A DNA stretch of 64,000 nucleotides from Corticium candelabrum (taxonomy: Eukaryota > Porifera > Homoscleromorpha > Homosclerophorida > Plakinidae), in assembly GCF_963422355.1 (NCBI RefSeq), contig NC_085095.1, positions 7,681,812 through 7,745,811 of the forward strand, given 5' to 3'. The notes beneath the pieces were generated by a model. That model ran no database searches. It was not told the origin of the DNA and worked only from the letters and a program-made list of their open reading frames with translations. The position numbers were made by a program, and so were the translations under genes. The stretch's first letter is position 1; the number at the start of each line of letters is the position of its first letter. Of this stretch, positions 1 to 22,376 are shown one piece after another.

Positions 1-75
1 TTTGTCTTTTATTGTCTGTTTGTTTGCTTGTTTATCTGTTTGTTTATTCTGTATGTGTGTTTATCTGTTTGTTGT
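1..75. repeat. Degenerate TTTG/TCTG-rich repeat
   Basis: Run of degenerate TGTTTG and TCTGTTTG units at the window edge, upstream of the first visible CHORDC1 exon. It resembles the much longer array at 673-1662 and lies in an intron of the same gene. No coding sense is seen. Confidence 0.7.
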
Positions 76-179
76 CTGCATATACTGTATGTTTGTCTCT
101 AAGCTTTCTTACCTTTCAAATACACTCATAAACACGCACAAATGTTGCGGTATTAACGATTAACCTTTTTTGATGTCAG

Positions 180-9176
<8,997 letters not shown>

Positions 9177-9920
9177 CAATTTTTTCAATGCACTGGCTAG
9201 ATATACTGACTGTTTAGTCTGATTTTAATGTTCCGTCGATGTTTAGTTTTCTTTCAATTAAAGATCAAGCTGCGGCTTGCCATTGATTATCCACCCGCCT
9301 ACTTTGAGGCATTAGTGTGCAACTTCGATATCCACCTCGCATCTTTGAGCAATTTGCGTGTCTAATGTTCATGTGGCTTCAATCATAAAGCCGCTGACAA
9401 GTTAACAGAGTAAGCATATTCGGATTATGAAGCGCCATTGTTGTAGCCCAGCTGTTTGTGGGAGGCAGACCAAACAGGCAATTTGGAGTATTGTAAGACG
9501 CGTGGCGTTTAGAAACTCGAGTGTTCAAGACAACAACAATTGAGACGTTGATTACAACCGCTGTTCTACTTCTCTACTTCTCAATAATACATAAACAGCC
9601 TGTAGAAAATCTGCAGTCAGGCAGGTGCGTCAACTGATTATCTCGGGATTTCACTACAAAAAAATTGCAAAATTCAAGGTAAACTTAAGTAGTAAGATAA
9701 AACTGCTACAATCCAGTCCTTATTACTCTCAATCAAAATAGCGTTGACTTTCAAACCAGACCAGAGGAATAAAATGTAAGCTGGCAATAACCAAATCACC
9801 AAATCAACTAGAACACGACTAAATAAATCCTCTCAACCCAAGTGTCCTCCAGCGCTATTTCTGTCAATTTGTACAATCTAAACGTGTCTTATCGACAGGG
9901 AGGGATGCTTGTTTGTTGGA
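9177..9920. other. Convergent 3' region between CHORDC1 and RUNX
   Basis: About 740 bp with no supported coding sequence. It holds the 3' untranslated regions of two converging genes; a likely CHORDC1 poly(A) signal (ATTAAA) is at 9257-9262. Confidence 0.6.
9257..9262 (+). terminator. Probable poly(A) signal of CHORDC1
   Basis: ATTAAA, the commonest variant of AATAAA, lies 81 bp past the CHORDC1 stop codon. Confidence 0.45.
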
Positions 9921-12238
<2,318 letters not shown>

Positions 12239-12253
12239 TCAAACCGGGGCTGG

Positions 12254-12260
12254 TATATAA
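12254..12260 (+). promoter_or_regulatory. TATA box (TATATAA) between RUNX and SUPT3H
   Basis: TATATAAGGGC on the plus strand lies 62 bp before an ATG (12316) that is followed at once by a splice donor. It is 94 bp upstream of the RUNX start. It could drive a plus-strand transcript into SUPT3H or a small upstream gene. Confidence 0.4.
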
Positions 12261-12315
12261 GGGCAATGAAGTTCGAACACACGCCTCAGCCACTGGTACT
12301 CGACGCAAACTAATA

Positions 12316-12914
12316 ATGCCACCTCGGTATGTTGACACCTTGCTTTACGCAAATCCCAATATGCGCTTGTTCTCGTGTATCACGGTTACACCCTCTTCCG
12401 GTTGATAGACCAATCACCACGCTTATCTATTTTGTTTCGAATTCCGAGTAGTCCCATGCTTTGGCGTATCAACCAATCATCGTGGAGGTTGGATAATTAG
12501 GTTATTAGCCACGCCTAAGAACCTCGCTCCAACTTGTAATACCGGAACTGAAGTTCAACGGCTGTGACGCACGAACGCGGGGATCCGATTCTGACCGGCG
12601 AATCGGAGCGTAGCAGAGGGCAAAACAGCATTTGGTACGAACGTTACTGTTATTCGAAGGTCAAACGATAGGTAACCCAATTAAAATGTAGAACGCGAAG
12701 TGGTGAATTTGCTAACCGCAAACGTCGTGCTCACCAGCCAGAGCGTCCGCTGCCCTTCAGGATTCGCGACAACGAAGTCGAGAAACAGAAGCAAGACAGC
12801 CCGACGGCCTCGCGCCTCAACGCAACAGCCGTCGACGAGCAAGACGTCGCGAGACGTAAGCCATTCGCACCGGAATGCGACGAGTTACTCTTACTGAGAA
12901 GACTCGCATGCTAA
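12316..12914 (+). CDS. Candidate small two-exon gene, or 5' exons of SUPT3H
   Basis: An 11-bp coding start (MPPR, 12316-12326) with donor CG|GTATGT joins in phase to 12692-12914 (acceptor AATGTAG). This gives about 77 codons beginning MPPRTRSGEFANRKRRAHQ and ending at TAA 12912-12914. A strong donor (GAGAC|GTAAGC, 12856) lies inside exon 2, so the segment could instead be a 5' exon of SUPT3H. The other reading of exon 2 (ending SKTSRD) would join SUPT3H exon 13199 in phase, but I found no start codon for it. The product is basic and unrecognised. I cannot tell which reading is right. Confidence 0.3.
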
Positions 12915-13198
12915 ACCGCAAACATCAAATCATTCCAACAACCACTTAGACATCCGTACGTCAGAGTTGGTAGCATGAATAGGTTATTCAGTATGAAATA
13001 TTGTTTTCCGATGAACTCATTGCTTTGCCTTGCCGCAGACGTTTATTTTCTGGACTTGGAACTGTTTGCATATATCACCTCCGGCGAGTTGAGTGCGAGA
13101 GAGTGCGCGCCGCAGTGTGAAAACCGCAATCCATCAATAGCCGCTTCGAGCAACGCCCCCTAATACGTATTTTGCTTGTTTGTCTTCCTTGTTTGCAG

Positions 13199-15327
13199 CA
13201 CAGGCCGCTTTCTGCTGAAGTGTTGGCGACAGATGGGAGCTGCACACGACGCGACAGGCTCGTTTTCGAGGCAGAGATTCAGAGTATGATGTAAGCGTGA
13301 GTCTGTGACATTGCGCGGCTGTTGTTGGATGAGTTGCTGCGTCGCGTGCTGTTATCTCCACGTGCATGCCAGGGCTGGGCGTTTGAATGAGCTGGAAAGC
13401 CGCAAATCGGATATGACTGCTTGATAGGCTAATGTTTCGCTCAACTTGATGTTTTGTGTGAGAGTCTGCGTGCTCGACCGGAATCTCGAGTTACATCTGA
13501 TGTCTTGTGTTTCTCATTTTGTCGCGTTGGCAGCATCCCGTCTTCTGTAGATGTTTGCTTGTTGAAGCACCGAATTGCGTGTGGCATGTGCAGAATGCTT
13601 ATAAAATAGACGTAATGTCTACGCTTTCTACTTGATTAGCGGGCAATTTGGCGTTGGATCATGCCTGTTTGCAAGCATTTCTGTCATTTGGAGTGATCAG
13701 GAAGTGCTAGTGCCTAGGGAGACAACAAATAAACAAAAGGTGATAAAAACCTGTTCCGCAATACTCTTTCATCTGATTAAAACGAGCGTATTCAAGACTT
13801 TCGTTGCCTTGTCAGGGTTTCTCAAATCAAATGTGATAGTTTGAGGTTGAAGAAGCTTGATGGGTGGGTGGAACTTGCGGTTAGTTCGACTGCAACAGAG
13901 TGCCAATGGGCAATTGGTGGGCGGTACCAGGCCATCCAAACTCTCCTGTTACAGAGTGGCATTCTCCGAGAGGCGGCGGCGGAGATGACGACGTATGGAA
14001 TGGTAAACACGTGACGAATCGCGGAAGATAAGACCGCAACGAGCTTCACTGGGCTTCCCATCCCGTGCGTCCAAAGAATAGAGCAGAATATTGGGTTGCT
14101 GCCAGTTATTATAGGTCATTTGTTTTTAATTAAAGATATCATCTCATATCTCATAGACCAGTTGAGCAATGTTGAGTAACAGCGTCTGCATGATGTGACA
14201 ATTCCGTTAGATAGTCGGACACCTGTTTTGATCTGCGTGCATAGCAAGTTCTGGTTCAATGAGGGGAGGAGTTTGGTGACATATGATAATATCAGTGGAA
14301 CTGTAGCTGATTGGTTCGAACAGGATGTCTGGATATTGTAAATGGGCGGTGGAGACTCACAGTCTGGCCTCCCTGATATTGGAGATATTGACTAAGGCAG
14401 CAGATGTTGACGTCATTTCAAGGTGGTGAGACACACAATACAGATCATTTGCTTCTGCATTAGAATTAAGGTCAAGACTCTATATGATTAGGACCAAGTC
14501 ATTAGGACCAAGTCATCATGATCAAGGCTTGGCTTAGCTAGGCTTACAGCAGAATAGGCTACTAAATGAAATTTAAGTGTTTAGTGCAAGGCTGGGTTCA
14601 GGCCTGAGGGTGCATATGATGTCTAGGCATAGGAATCTGTGGAACTGACTACAATCAGATCAGATTTGTACTTGCAGCACACTAATGCCACAGAACAGAC
14701 CTTATTCCTGTGGGCAGAGTTCAGTCTTCTCTGTGGTTGTTTATGTAATGTTTTATGTATGTACTGTTGTCTTGTCAACCACTAGAGGACTGGATTACTG
14801 TGTTGTTGTTGTTTTAACGTTGAGACTGTCTTGAGTTGTTCTTTCTAGTTCTTTCTAGATAATTTGATTGGAGCCTCCAGGTGGTTACACGAGGCTAATA
14901 CTATTGACTTATTTTCTATGACAGGCATGCCTTTGGTGATGTGCGTCATGCTTTGTCACAATCTGCTGCTTTAGTAGAAGATATTGTTCGACACCAAATT
15001 CGACGTCTGGTACTGCTTATTGTCAAACAGAGGGAATACTCTAGGAATCTATTGATGATGTGATAGGTGGTACAGACAGTTGATGTTACCAATCTGAGAG
15101 GTGGGAGATTTATGAATATAGAGGATGTTGTTTTTCTGCTAAGACATAACAAGGTTTCTGTCTGATAATACATTGAATTAGAACGTGATCTATGCTATAG
15201 TATGCATTGTTTGTGTAGGAGAAACTAAAGCGTGTGGTCAGATATATCACTTACAGAGACATAGGTCAGAAAGTACAGAAGCAGATGGGTGCAGAGGAAG
15301 ATGATACATCATCAGAGATGAGCTGTT

Positions 15328-15379
<52 letters not shown>

Positions 15380-15380
15380 C

Positions 15381-15433
<53 letters not shown>

Positions 15434-16720
15434 ATCTTATTTCAAGCTCTCTTTTGTCTTTTAACTTGTGGGGTTTCTTGTTGCTAATGACCCTTATTTT
15501 ATCTAGATTCTGTCAAGGTACCTCTCACATCTTGTTCTAAAAGGAGGAAATTATGCTTTGACTTTCTAAGGAGCCCCGACAATCATTCCGGTTTTGACTT
15601 GCACCAATTAGCTTACTAGATGTTTTTAACACTAACAGGTTTGTTTGTTCAGGTAAGTTGGAGGTCACCGATGAGTTGGATGAAGTTAGCCTGGACAGGA
15701 TGGAGGTAGACTTTAGTGTGGTTTAATCCTAGCAGTAGGGTCATCATGATTAATGATTCCATGCAGAGGGCAGACAGTAGGACACACAGTATGGATCACA
15801 CTCAGTATATTGAGTTTAGTGAATGTCGCCAGATCAATTTTCGTATGTTATTCTGGGTGTTACTTGTTTATGTTGCCCTTTGGATATTGTGCTGTTTGAT
15901 AGATAAGAAACTGAGTAAATTTCGAGACTGGTTGGATTGTGGCTCTCTGATTGACCTGAAACCAGGTTCTGCAGTGCTGGAGGTCTTTGGCTATTTGGCA
16001 TATGAGACAGTTGGGCAGGTGAGTCACTCCACAAGACCAAATGGAAATCTTCTGCTTATAGCTTGTCAATGCTTATAGCTTGTTGAATTAAGTTTGCTAG
16101 TAAAGAGGGATGCCGATGGTCATAGTGATCCTCTGTCTTCTGACTATACCTCAGTTGTGGAGCGGCCTGTCAATCCAACAGCCTATGGCATTACATCCAC
16201 TTTTGTAACAACTCCAGCACCTTCGTCACCTGGACCATCGCCTCCTTCACCTCCATCGTCACCTCCATCGACTCCAAACACACCGAATGCAATTCCACCG
16301 TCTGCAAGCCCAGCAAGTACCACCAGTGTCCTTACGACAGTCGAGGGAGCAAATGGAGGAGTTGATAAAGTAAGTCAAGTAGTGGCATCAAGCAAATCAT
16401 CAAAATCAAAGAAGAAGGGAAAAGCAAAGGTTTACTGTATTACCTCTATCTGCTATTTATCATGTTTTGATGTTGGTGTATTTACGGTTTTATCCAGACT
16501 TTCTTGCCTGCACTTGCAACGTCTGTGTCTGCCAATGCACTGCAGCCGTGGCACATACAAGAAGCTTATCGAAGATATTCCCATCTAATAGGACCAATGT
16601 CAGCATACTCTGTAAGTTAGCTGGAGCAAGAGTCTACAGGCAACAAAGAATTTGTTTTTGTTTTTTTGTAACCAGCCAACAACCAGACCATCAGCACTTC
16701 AAACAATGCTGTGCTGTTAG
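13199..16720 (+). CDS. SUPT3H: SPT3 homologue, SAGA histone-fold subunit
   Basis: Subunit of the SAGA co-activator that helps deliver TBP. Exons: 13199-13290, 14925-15009, 15067-15153, 15219-15330, 15507-15590, 15653-15705, 15767-15842, 15903-16018, 16079-16429, 16498-16611 and 16676-16720. They join to 404 codons plus stop, lacking only the start. The first histone fold reads EIQSMMHAFGDVRHAL, LVEDIVRHQI, LRGGRFMNIEDVVFLLR. The middle keeps MDHTQYIEFSECRQ and KFRDWLDCGS. The second fold runs from LAYETVGQ through LVELSLLVKRDADG to LQPWHIQEAYRRYSHLIGP. A Pro/Ser-rich loop and a Lys-rich stretch split the second fold. Exon 13199 opens in phase 0 after a strong acceptor; the ATG must lie upstream (see 12316-12914). 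The donor at 15331 is the first GT of a (GT)n run. Confidence 0.92.
13291..14924. other. First large intron of SUPT3H
   Basis: About 1.6 kb between two phase-matched SUPT3H exons. I see no further coding sequence and no clear mobile element. GTAAGC opens and a pyrimidine tract with ACAG closes it. Confidence 0.6.
15331..15428. repeat. (GT)n microsatellite at a splice donor
   Basis: About 98 bp of GT with a central GCGCGCGCGC block. The first GT of the run is itself the donor of the SUPT3H exon ending at 15330. Confidence 0.95.
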
Positions 16721-17627
16721 TTTGTTCATGCAGCTAGATCACTACCATACCTTATCAGGTACAGTTATGATTTTTGAGTATACTAGATGTGAAACTGTTG
16801 TATTAGCTATAGCATTATTTAATTAATATGATCCAGTTACACAAGATATGTTAGAATCATATTTAATTAATGAGTATTGCTCCAATGGCTTACAAGTGGG
16901 GTGGTGGATCTTGTTTATTTAGAACATCTGCATCATCTTGTCTTGTCTCATCTGCATCATCACATCTGGCTTTCCAGCAACCATCCTGTAGCATGACATG
17001 ATGTTTGTTTTGGTAACATCATTTTGAGAACAGTATGACAGCAATGGGAATTCAAAATATTGTTTGATTAGCAACAATTTGTCTCATATTGTTTCATATG
17101 CTAGTCGCCTGACCACCCGCTGTGCAAGATTGCGCTTACAGTGTATAGTGGATGTAATATCCATGAACAGTAAGTTTTGATAGTAGAGACTTTATTTTGG
17201 AATCTCGGCAAGTTTTCCAAAATTGTGAAGACCTGCGTGCAATAGTGGAAGTAGCACCTATAGAGCAAATGGTATAATGGTAATACTATGATAATCTTGT
17301 CTACACATATAGAGTGTAAAGCTTTGTTTACAATACTGAATCTGTTGCTAGACTGGGCAATAGTTGCTTCTTGCTTCTTGGGTGTCAATGCTTGGCTCAG
17401 TCACAAATTAGACACACATTATGTATGTCACCCAAATAATGTATTCACAGAGGCTCTTACACTTCATGTTTATCAAAGATACCTATATGTAATATGACTG
17501 ACAATCAGCAGTGTTGACTAGAGAAATTAATCAATCGACAAAAGCTGTTAGTCACAAAATATATCTATAGAACTGACAATCAGCAATGTTGACTAGAGAA
17601 TTGTATCAATCAACAAAGGATACTAAG
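16721..17627. other. Convergent intergenic region, SUPT3H / SLC5
   Basis: About 900 bp without supported coding sequence, between two genes whose 3' ends face each other. It contains the 45-bp direct duplication described separately. Confidence 0.6.
17497..17617. repeat. Direct duplication of about 45 bp
   Basis: Two copies (about 17497-17541 and 17572-17617) both start ACTGACAATCAGCA and continue TGTTGACTAGAGAA, with a 30-bp spacer. They sit just past the SLC5 stop codon, in its 3' untranslated region. Confidence 0.7.
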
Positions 17628-20600
17628 TCACCAAAATAGTCCCCATAAGACAGCAAGTGTAGCTAGCAATAATACAACAGCAGCTCGTAGAGACCATATT
17701 GGTATTGGTCCCCATTCTGGTGACTCCTCTGTGTCATCATCTATGTTCTCATGGACTTGATAAGACTCCATGTGACCAAACAGCCATCCTTTTAGATGAT
17801 GCCACAAAGCTTTACCAATTCTGACTTGGAAGCTTGATTTGACTTCCTCTTGAATTTCCATTGCTTCAGCACTTGTAGTTTCAGTATGGTGCTGTTCTGT
17901 GTTATTGTTATCATTCACTATTGTTCCATATGGTGCACTACAACTTGTTTCAATAACATCACTTTGACTATTCAAATTTGCATTCTCTTGAGAAGGCTGT
18001 TGTTCTGCAAGGTGCAGTCTATCTTCAGGTTGTTGTTCAATATATTTTTCATGTCTTGTCCACCAGGTGACACCAGCAAGGTTGTTCTTTTTTCGTGCAC
18101 GATTTTGAGTGAGGAGACTGACAACAAACAGAACAATCAGTGAGATGAAAAATAGTATGATGGTGAAGTATAGGTAGTTGATTTTTAGAACAGCTGGTCG
18201 AGTGTCAAAGTCACATCCTTGAGGAAACGGATAGACAAAGTCAAGGATGAGCCTTGTCACTCCTACAATCAGTCCAACCAAGAGAGCCGCAAATGCACCC
18301 CAGTCAGTTGCTCCTTTCCACAGCAAACCAGACAGAAACACAGCTGTCACAGGTGGCTGAAGATACGAACTGATTGTCTGTATATAGTTGAATAACAACC
18401 CACTCTGAAATTGATCGACTATGGGCACCCATATCACACTGATAACCACCATCACTATAACAACAAGACGACCAACAATCAATAGCTCTCGTTCAGATGG
18501 CTTTCCACCCAACCGACTTCGATAACGAAGCCACACATCCAAAGTAAACAATGTACTACTGCTATTAAAAGTGGATGCCAGTGATGACATGAGAGCTGCC
18601 ATCATAACAGCTAACATAAGACCTGTCAACCCATGAGGCATTAGCTTCAAGACCAACGTTGGATAAGCAAGATTAGAACAGCCGTCTGCACCAACAATCT
18701 TAGGGTAAAGGACTCGACTTATCATGCCTGGAAAAACCATGAGGAACATGGGGAGTATCTTCAAATAGCCAGCCATCACCGTGCCTGCTCTAGCATGATT
18801 GATATCTTTTGAACCAAGAACTCTTTGAACAATGACTTGATCAGAGCACCAGTAAAATATGCTAGTGATTGGGAGCGAGAAAAACACACCTGGCCATGGA
18901 AGATCTGGAGTTCTAACTGATGCAGATCGGACAATACTGAAGGCATCATCATGACTGATTTTTGCATCTGAGTTGTTGTTTAGACATTTCGTTACACTCA
19001 AGTTCAAATATTTATCTTCAAGCCCAGACATACCTCCAACATCTACGAAGCCTGGCAACACCATAGAGTCAATTCAAGCAAGTAAATCCATGCAATAGAC
19101 AAAACATAGCAATTACCAATAATCGCAAGAATAGATGCTCCAATGATCATTATGCCAGTCTGTAGTACTTCAGTGTACACAACAGCAGAGAGTCCCCCTG
19201 GCAAAAGATTATTAATTAAGGGACCTTCAACTACTAAACACGATTAACTGAATGTTTCTAAGCTACCGTTTCGATCAAGGATATATCCATGAATAATGTA
19301 AAACACACATAAGTCATGCAGATGTATTCTTGTATTGACACATGTAGTCCTAGTGTATGGATGGTCGAACACTTGATCAACATACCAAACAATGTATATA
19401 GACCAGTTATCAGCAGCAAAATAGCAGTAGCCGCGTAAACGTTCAAACCAAATGCCTCCTCGAGGAACACATCACCTGCATACAAATCCACCTGGAAGAT
19501 TTGACATATGCTGAATAAGGGACAAAAACCATTACAAATGAAGAAGTACATACAGAGATTTTGGTGAGAATGTAGATGAACAGTGACAAGACAGTCAAGT
19601 AAGATCTGAGATGTGGATTGCCATAACGACGTTCAAGGTATTGTGGCATTGTGGACACCTAGCTCAATAGACCAACAACAGATGCACTCCAATCTGAGTT
19701 TGATAATATCAAGTAGGCCATACTCCAGATGCCTTGTAGACTGGCATAAAAAACCAACCAAGCAGCAACACAATCCAGATAGCCTTGATTAGAAGACAAA
19801 ATTATAAAATTTGTTAACATTTAGTGAATTATACATCAACATATGCATAAGCACCAATCATACACTTAGACGACAGTAAAGATGGCAATGCAAAGGAAAG
19901 CTCAACTAAACTGTACATATAAGAAATAGGTCGAATACAATGGCTATTGGGGAGACAAACTTGAAAGAGTCAACGATTAGATTGAAAACGGAACTACAAG
20001 TACTTCTCACCACTTTTCTCAAGTTGTGAATAAATACCTGAAACAACAGGTAGAAGATAATAAATTATAAATAATATATCAATCATCCAGGATATGAAAA
20101 CTCGTAGAACAAAAAATCCCTCTATACTTTTTCAAGAAACTCCAAAATAAATTTCTTGCTGATATTTCACATTCTTAGTATCTAGGGTAGCTCCAAGCAC
20201 CACTGACACATGATAACCAGGATCTGCTAGTGATAAAGTGATTCACAGTCAAGACAAAGAAAGGTGAAAACTCTGGCCATACATCTATCTATGATTGATT
20301 CCAACTTTGACTCCAAAGTAATAATGGCTATATAATTAATTAAAAAGGACTGATTATATGCCAGCTAATTAAATACCCATCAGCATTTGACAGAATGCCT
20401 GGTAACAGGCGATTCAACAGCAAGTAGTACTGTACTGTACCTCCAGTGAAAGTTTGCCCATCAGAGCTATGACCCCCCTTCCATTTTTACCCGACCAATC
20501 ACAGCTCACTGTCATAAGCTACCACTTACTAATTAATCGCAGTATTTTCAAAATAGTTGAAATTGCATTCCTAGCTGAATAAATTAAATATCAAATATCA

Positions 20601-20670
20601 ATTTGTTATTAATTTCAACACACACACAGAGACACAGACACACACAGACACAGACACAGACACAGACACA

Positions 20671-20742
<72 letters not shown>

Positions 20743-21270
20743 TTGTTTATATTATTTACCTGCCATTCATAGGCTCCCACTGATATTCCATACGAGGCTG
20801 CTTGCCCAGCTAATCCAACAAAATGTTCACTACCAATATTACTAGCAAAGAGACTTGCACCAACCTAATACACCAACACGTGCACCATCTAAATTATGAA
20901 ACACAGACTACAGCACAGCTGACTTACAGACCACCACACCAGCTTCTCTCCTGCCAAAAAATATTCCTTAGTTGTACCAGAACGGTTAGTTTTCCAGCTC
21001 GCCTGAAGTGGACAGTGTAACAGTAAAGTACATTTAATAATAATTATACTTACGATAGTGCTTTGTGTAATAAACGTGATTGAAACTAGAGTGCAGTGAA
21101 GGCTCTACACATGCAATTAGTTTGAAATTGTGACCGCATGTGCATGGTTTACTTACATAGAGCCCCACTATGATACAGAACAGAAAGTAGAGCACAACAA
21201 CCGTCCAGTCTCCGGCCTGCAAAGCTCCCGATCTCAGTTCTGTCAAATTTTGTGCGTCGCAGTTTACCAT
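17628..21270 (-). CDS. Sodium-solute symporter, SLC5 (SGLT/SMIT-like)
   Basis: Plasma-membrane Na+-coupled transporter of the SSS family; by sequence closest to the sugar/inositol branch. Exons on the minus strand: 21270-21157, 21002-20928, 20864-20760, 19783-19724, 19658-19554, 19491-19386, 19197-19117 and 19051-17628, phases compatible (689 codons plus stop). Family signatures: [65 protein letters not shown] and [20 protein letters not shown]. The last exon encodes the second half of the helices, a long Gln/Asn/Glu-rich cytoplasmic loop and a final membrane helix ([16 protein letters not shown]), as in 14-helix SGLTs. The start ATG faces the TIAM start 355 bp away. Substrate cannot be told from sequence. 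Confidence 0.92.
20617..20738. repeat. (AC)n / (ACAG)n microsatellite
   Basis: AC run preceded by ACAGAC units, starting only 21 bp downstream (in the gene's sense) of the SLC5 donor at 20759. Intronic. Confidence 0.95.
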
Positions 21271-21625
21271 AGTGATACATGTAGCTACTCCCGTCTACTA
21301 AAAATATCCCGTATGTTGTTAAGCTTAGATTTTGTAATTTTGCAATATATAACCGTTGTAGTACAGTTGTTGTGTTTTCGCAGATAATCATTAGTACAAT
21401 TGTATAGTAAACGATCAAAATCAATTGTACAGTTTTCAACTCACGTGACTGTGTTAGCTAGCATCCCGGATACACTTAAAAACATTTTATTTCTGCTGCT
21501 GTTGTTGCTGTTTACGATTAACAGCGTATTAGACCGTGGAGTTAAGAATTCAGAAGTCGAGTTTTGATGATTTGTGAGTGAAACGGGCGTCAAAATTGGA
21601 AACGTTCAGTGCATTTTCGGGCCCC
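21271..21625. promoter_or_regulatory. Head-to-head promoter region SLC5 / TIAM
   Basis: 355 bp separate the start codons of two divergent genes. No TATA box is evident. A shared or back-to-back promoter is inferred from the layout only. Confidence 0.4.
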
Positions 21626-22295
21626 ATGCGGCCGCACGACGCCGACGACAACACAGGAAGGAAAAGAAAAAGAGAAAACGATCGAACAACTCGCAAGAGA
21701 AGGAAATATTCCGGTTGGAATGAGTTTAATGTAACTATTAGAAGGGGGCGTAGCACTTGGCCGACTAACTCTTCATTGATTTTCAGGTTTCTGGCTGAAG
21801 TGAACGTCTTGTCATCAGATGATGGACCTCTGCATTGGCTGGCGGTGTTTCCCTCACTCGTTCCAATTACCGTTTTGCTGTCCAAAGTGCGTTTATTTGA
21901 GTATTAGATATCTTTTTAATTTCTGTGCGTTTGTCTGTCTTTTCTGTCGCTTTTCGCTCGTGTGTTTGTGTGATAGTTTACTAGCCTCTTTGTCTGTTAC
22001 GTTTATTTGTTTGCAATGGTTGAGTTTTGTAACATGATCCACTGATGAGCATTTAGTTGTATATGCATGGATTTATGTTGTTGCAGGATACTGCAGAGAA
22101 TTGTAAGGCTTTTCGTCTGTTTGCTCGCAGTACTATAGGGAAGGTTTCCTTTGAAACAAGAATCTTCGTGCCTGGTGCGTAAACAGTAATTTAGGGCATG
22201 ATTTTTGTGTTTTTAGGTGTTTATGATGTTTGTTTAGGAACAGTTCTAAAGAAGACTTCAGAATATTTTGTGCAATGGAGAGACATTGAGAAAGG

Positions 22296-22376
<81 letters not shown>

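Noticed and set aside
14301-14330. tRNA-like GGTTCGAA box
   Set aside because: No matching A box or cloverleaf stems around it; no tRNA gene found anywhere in the window.
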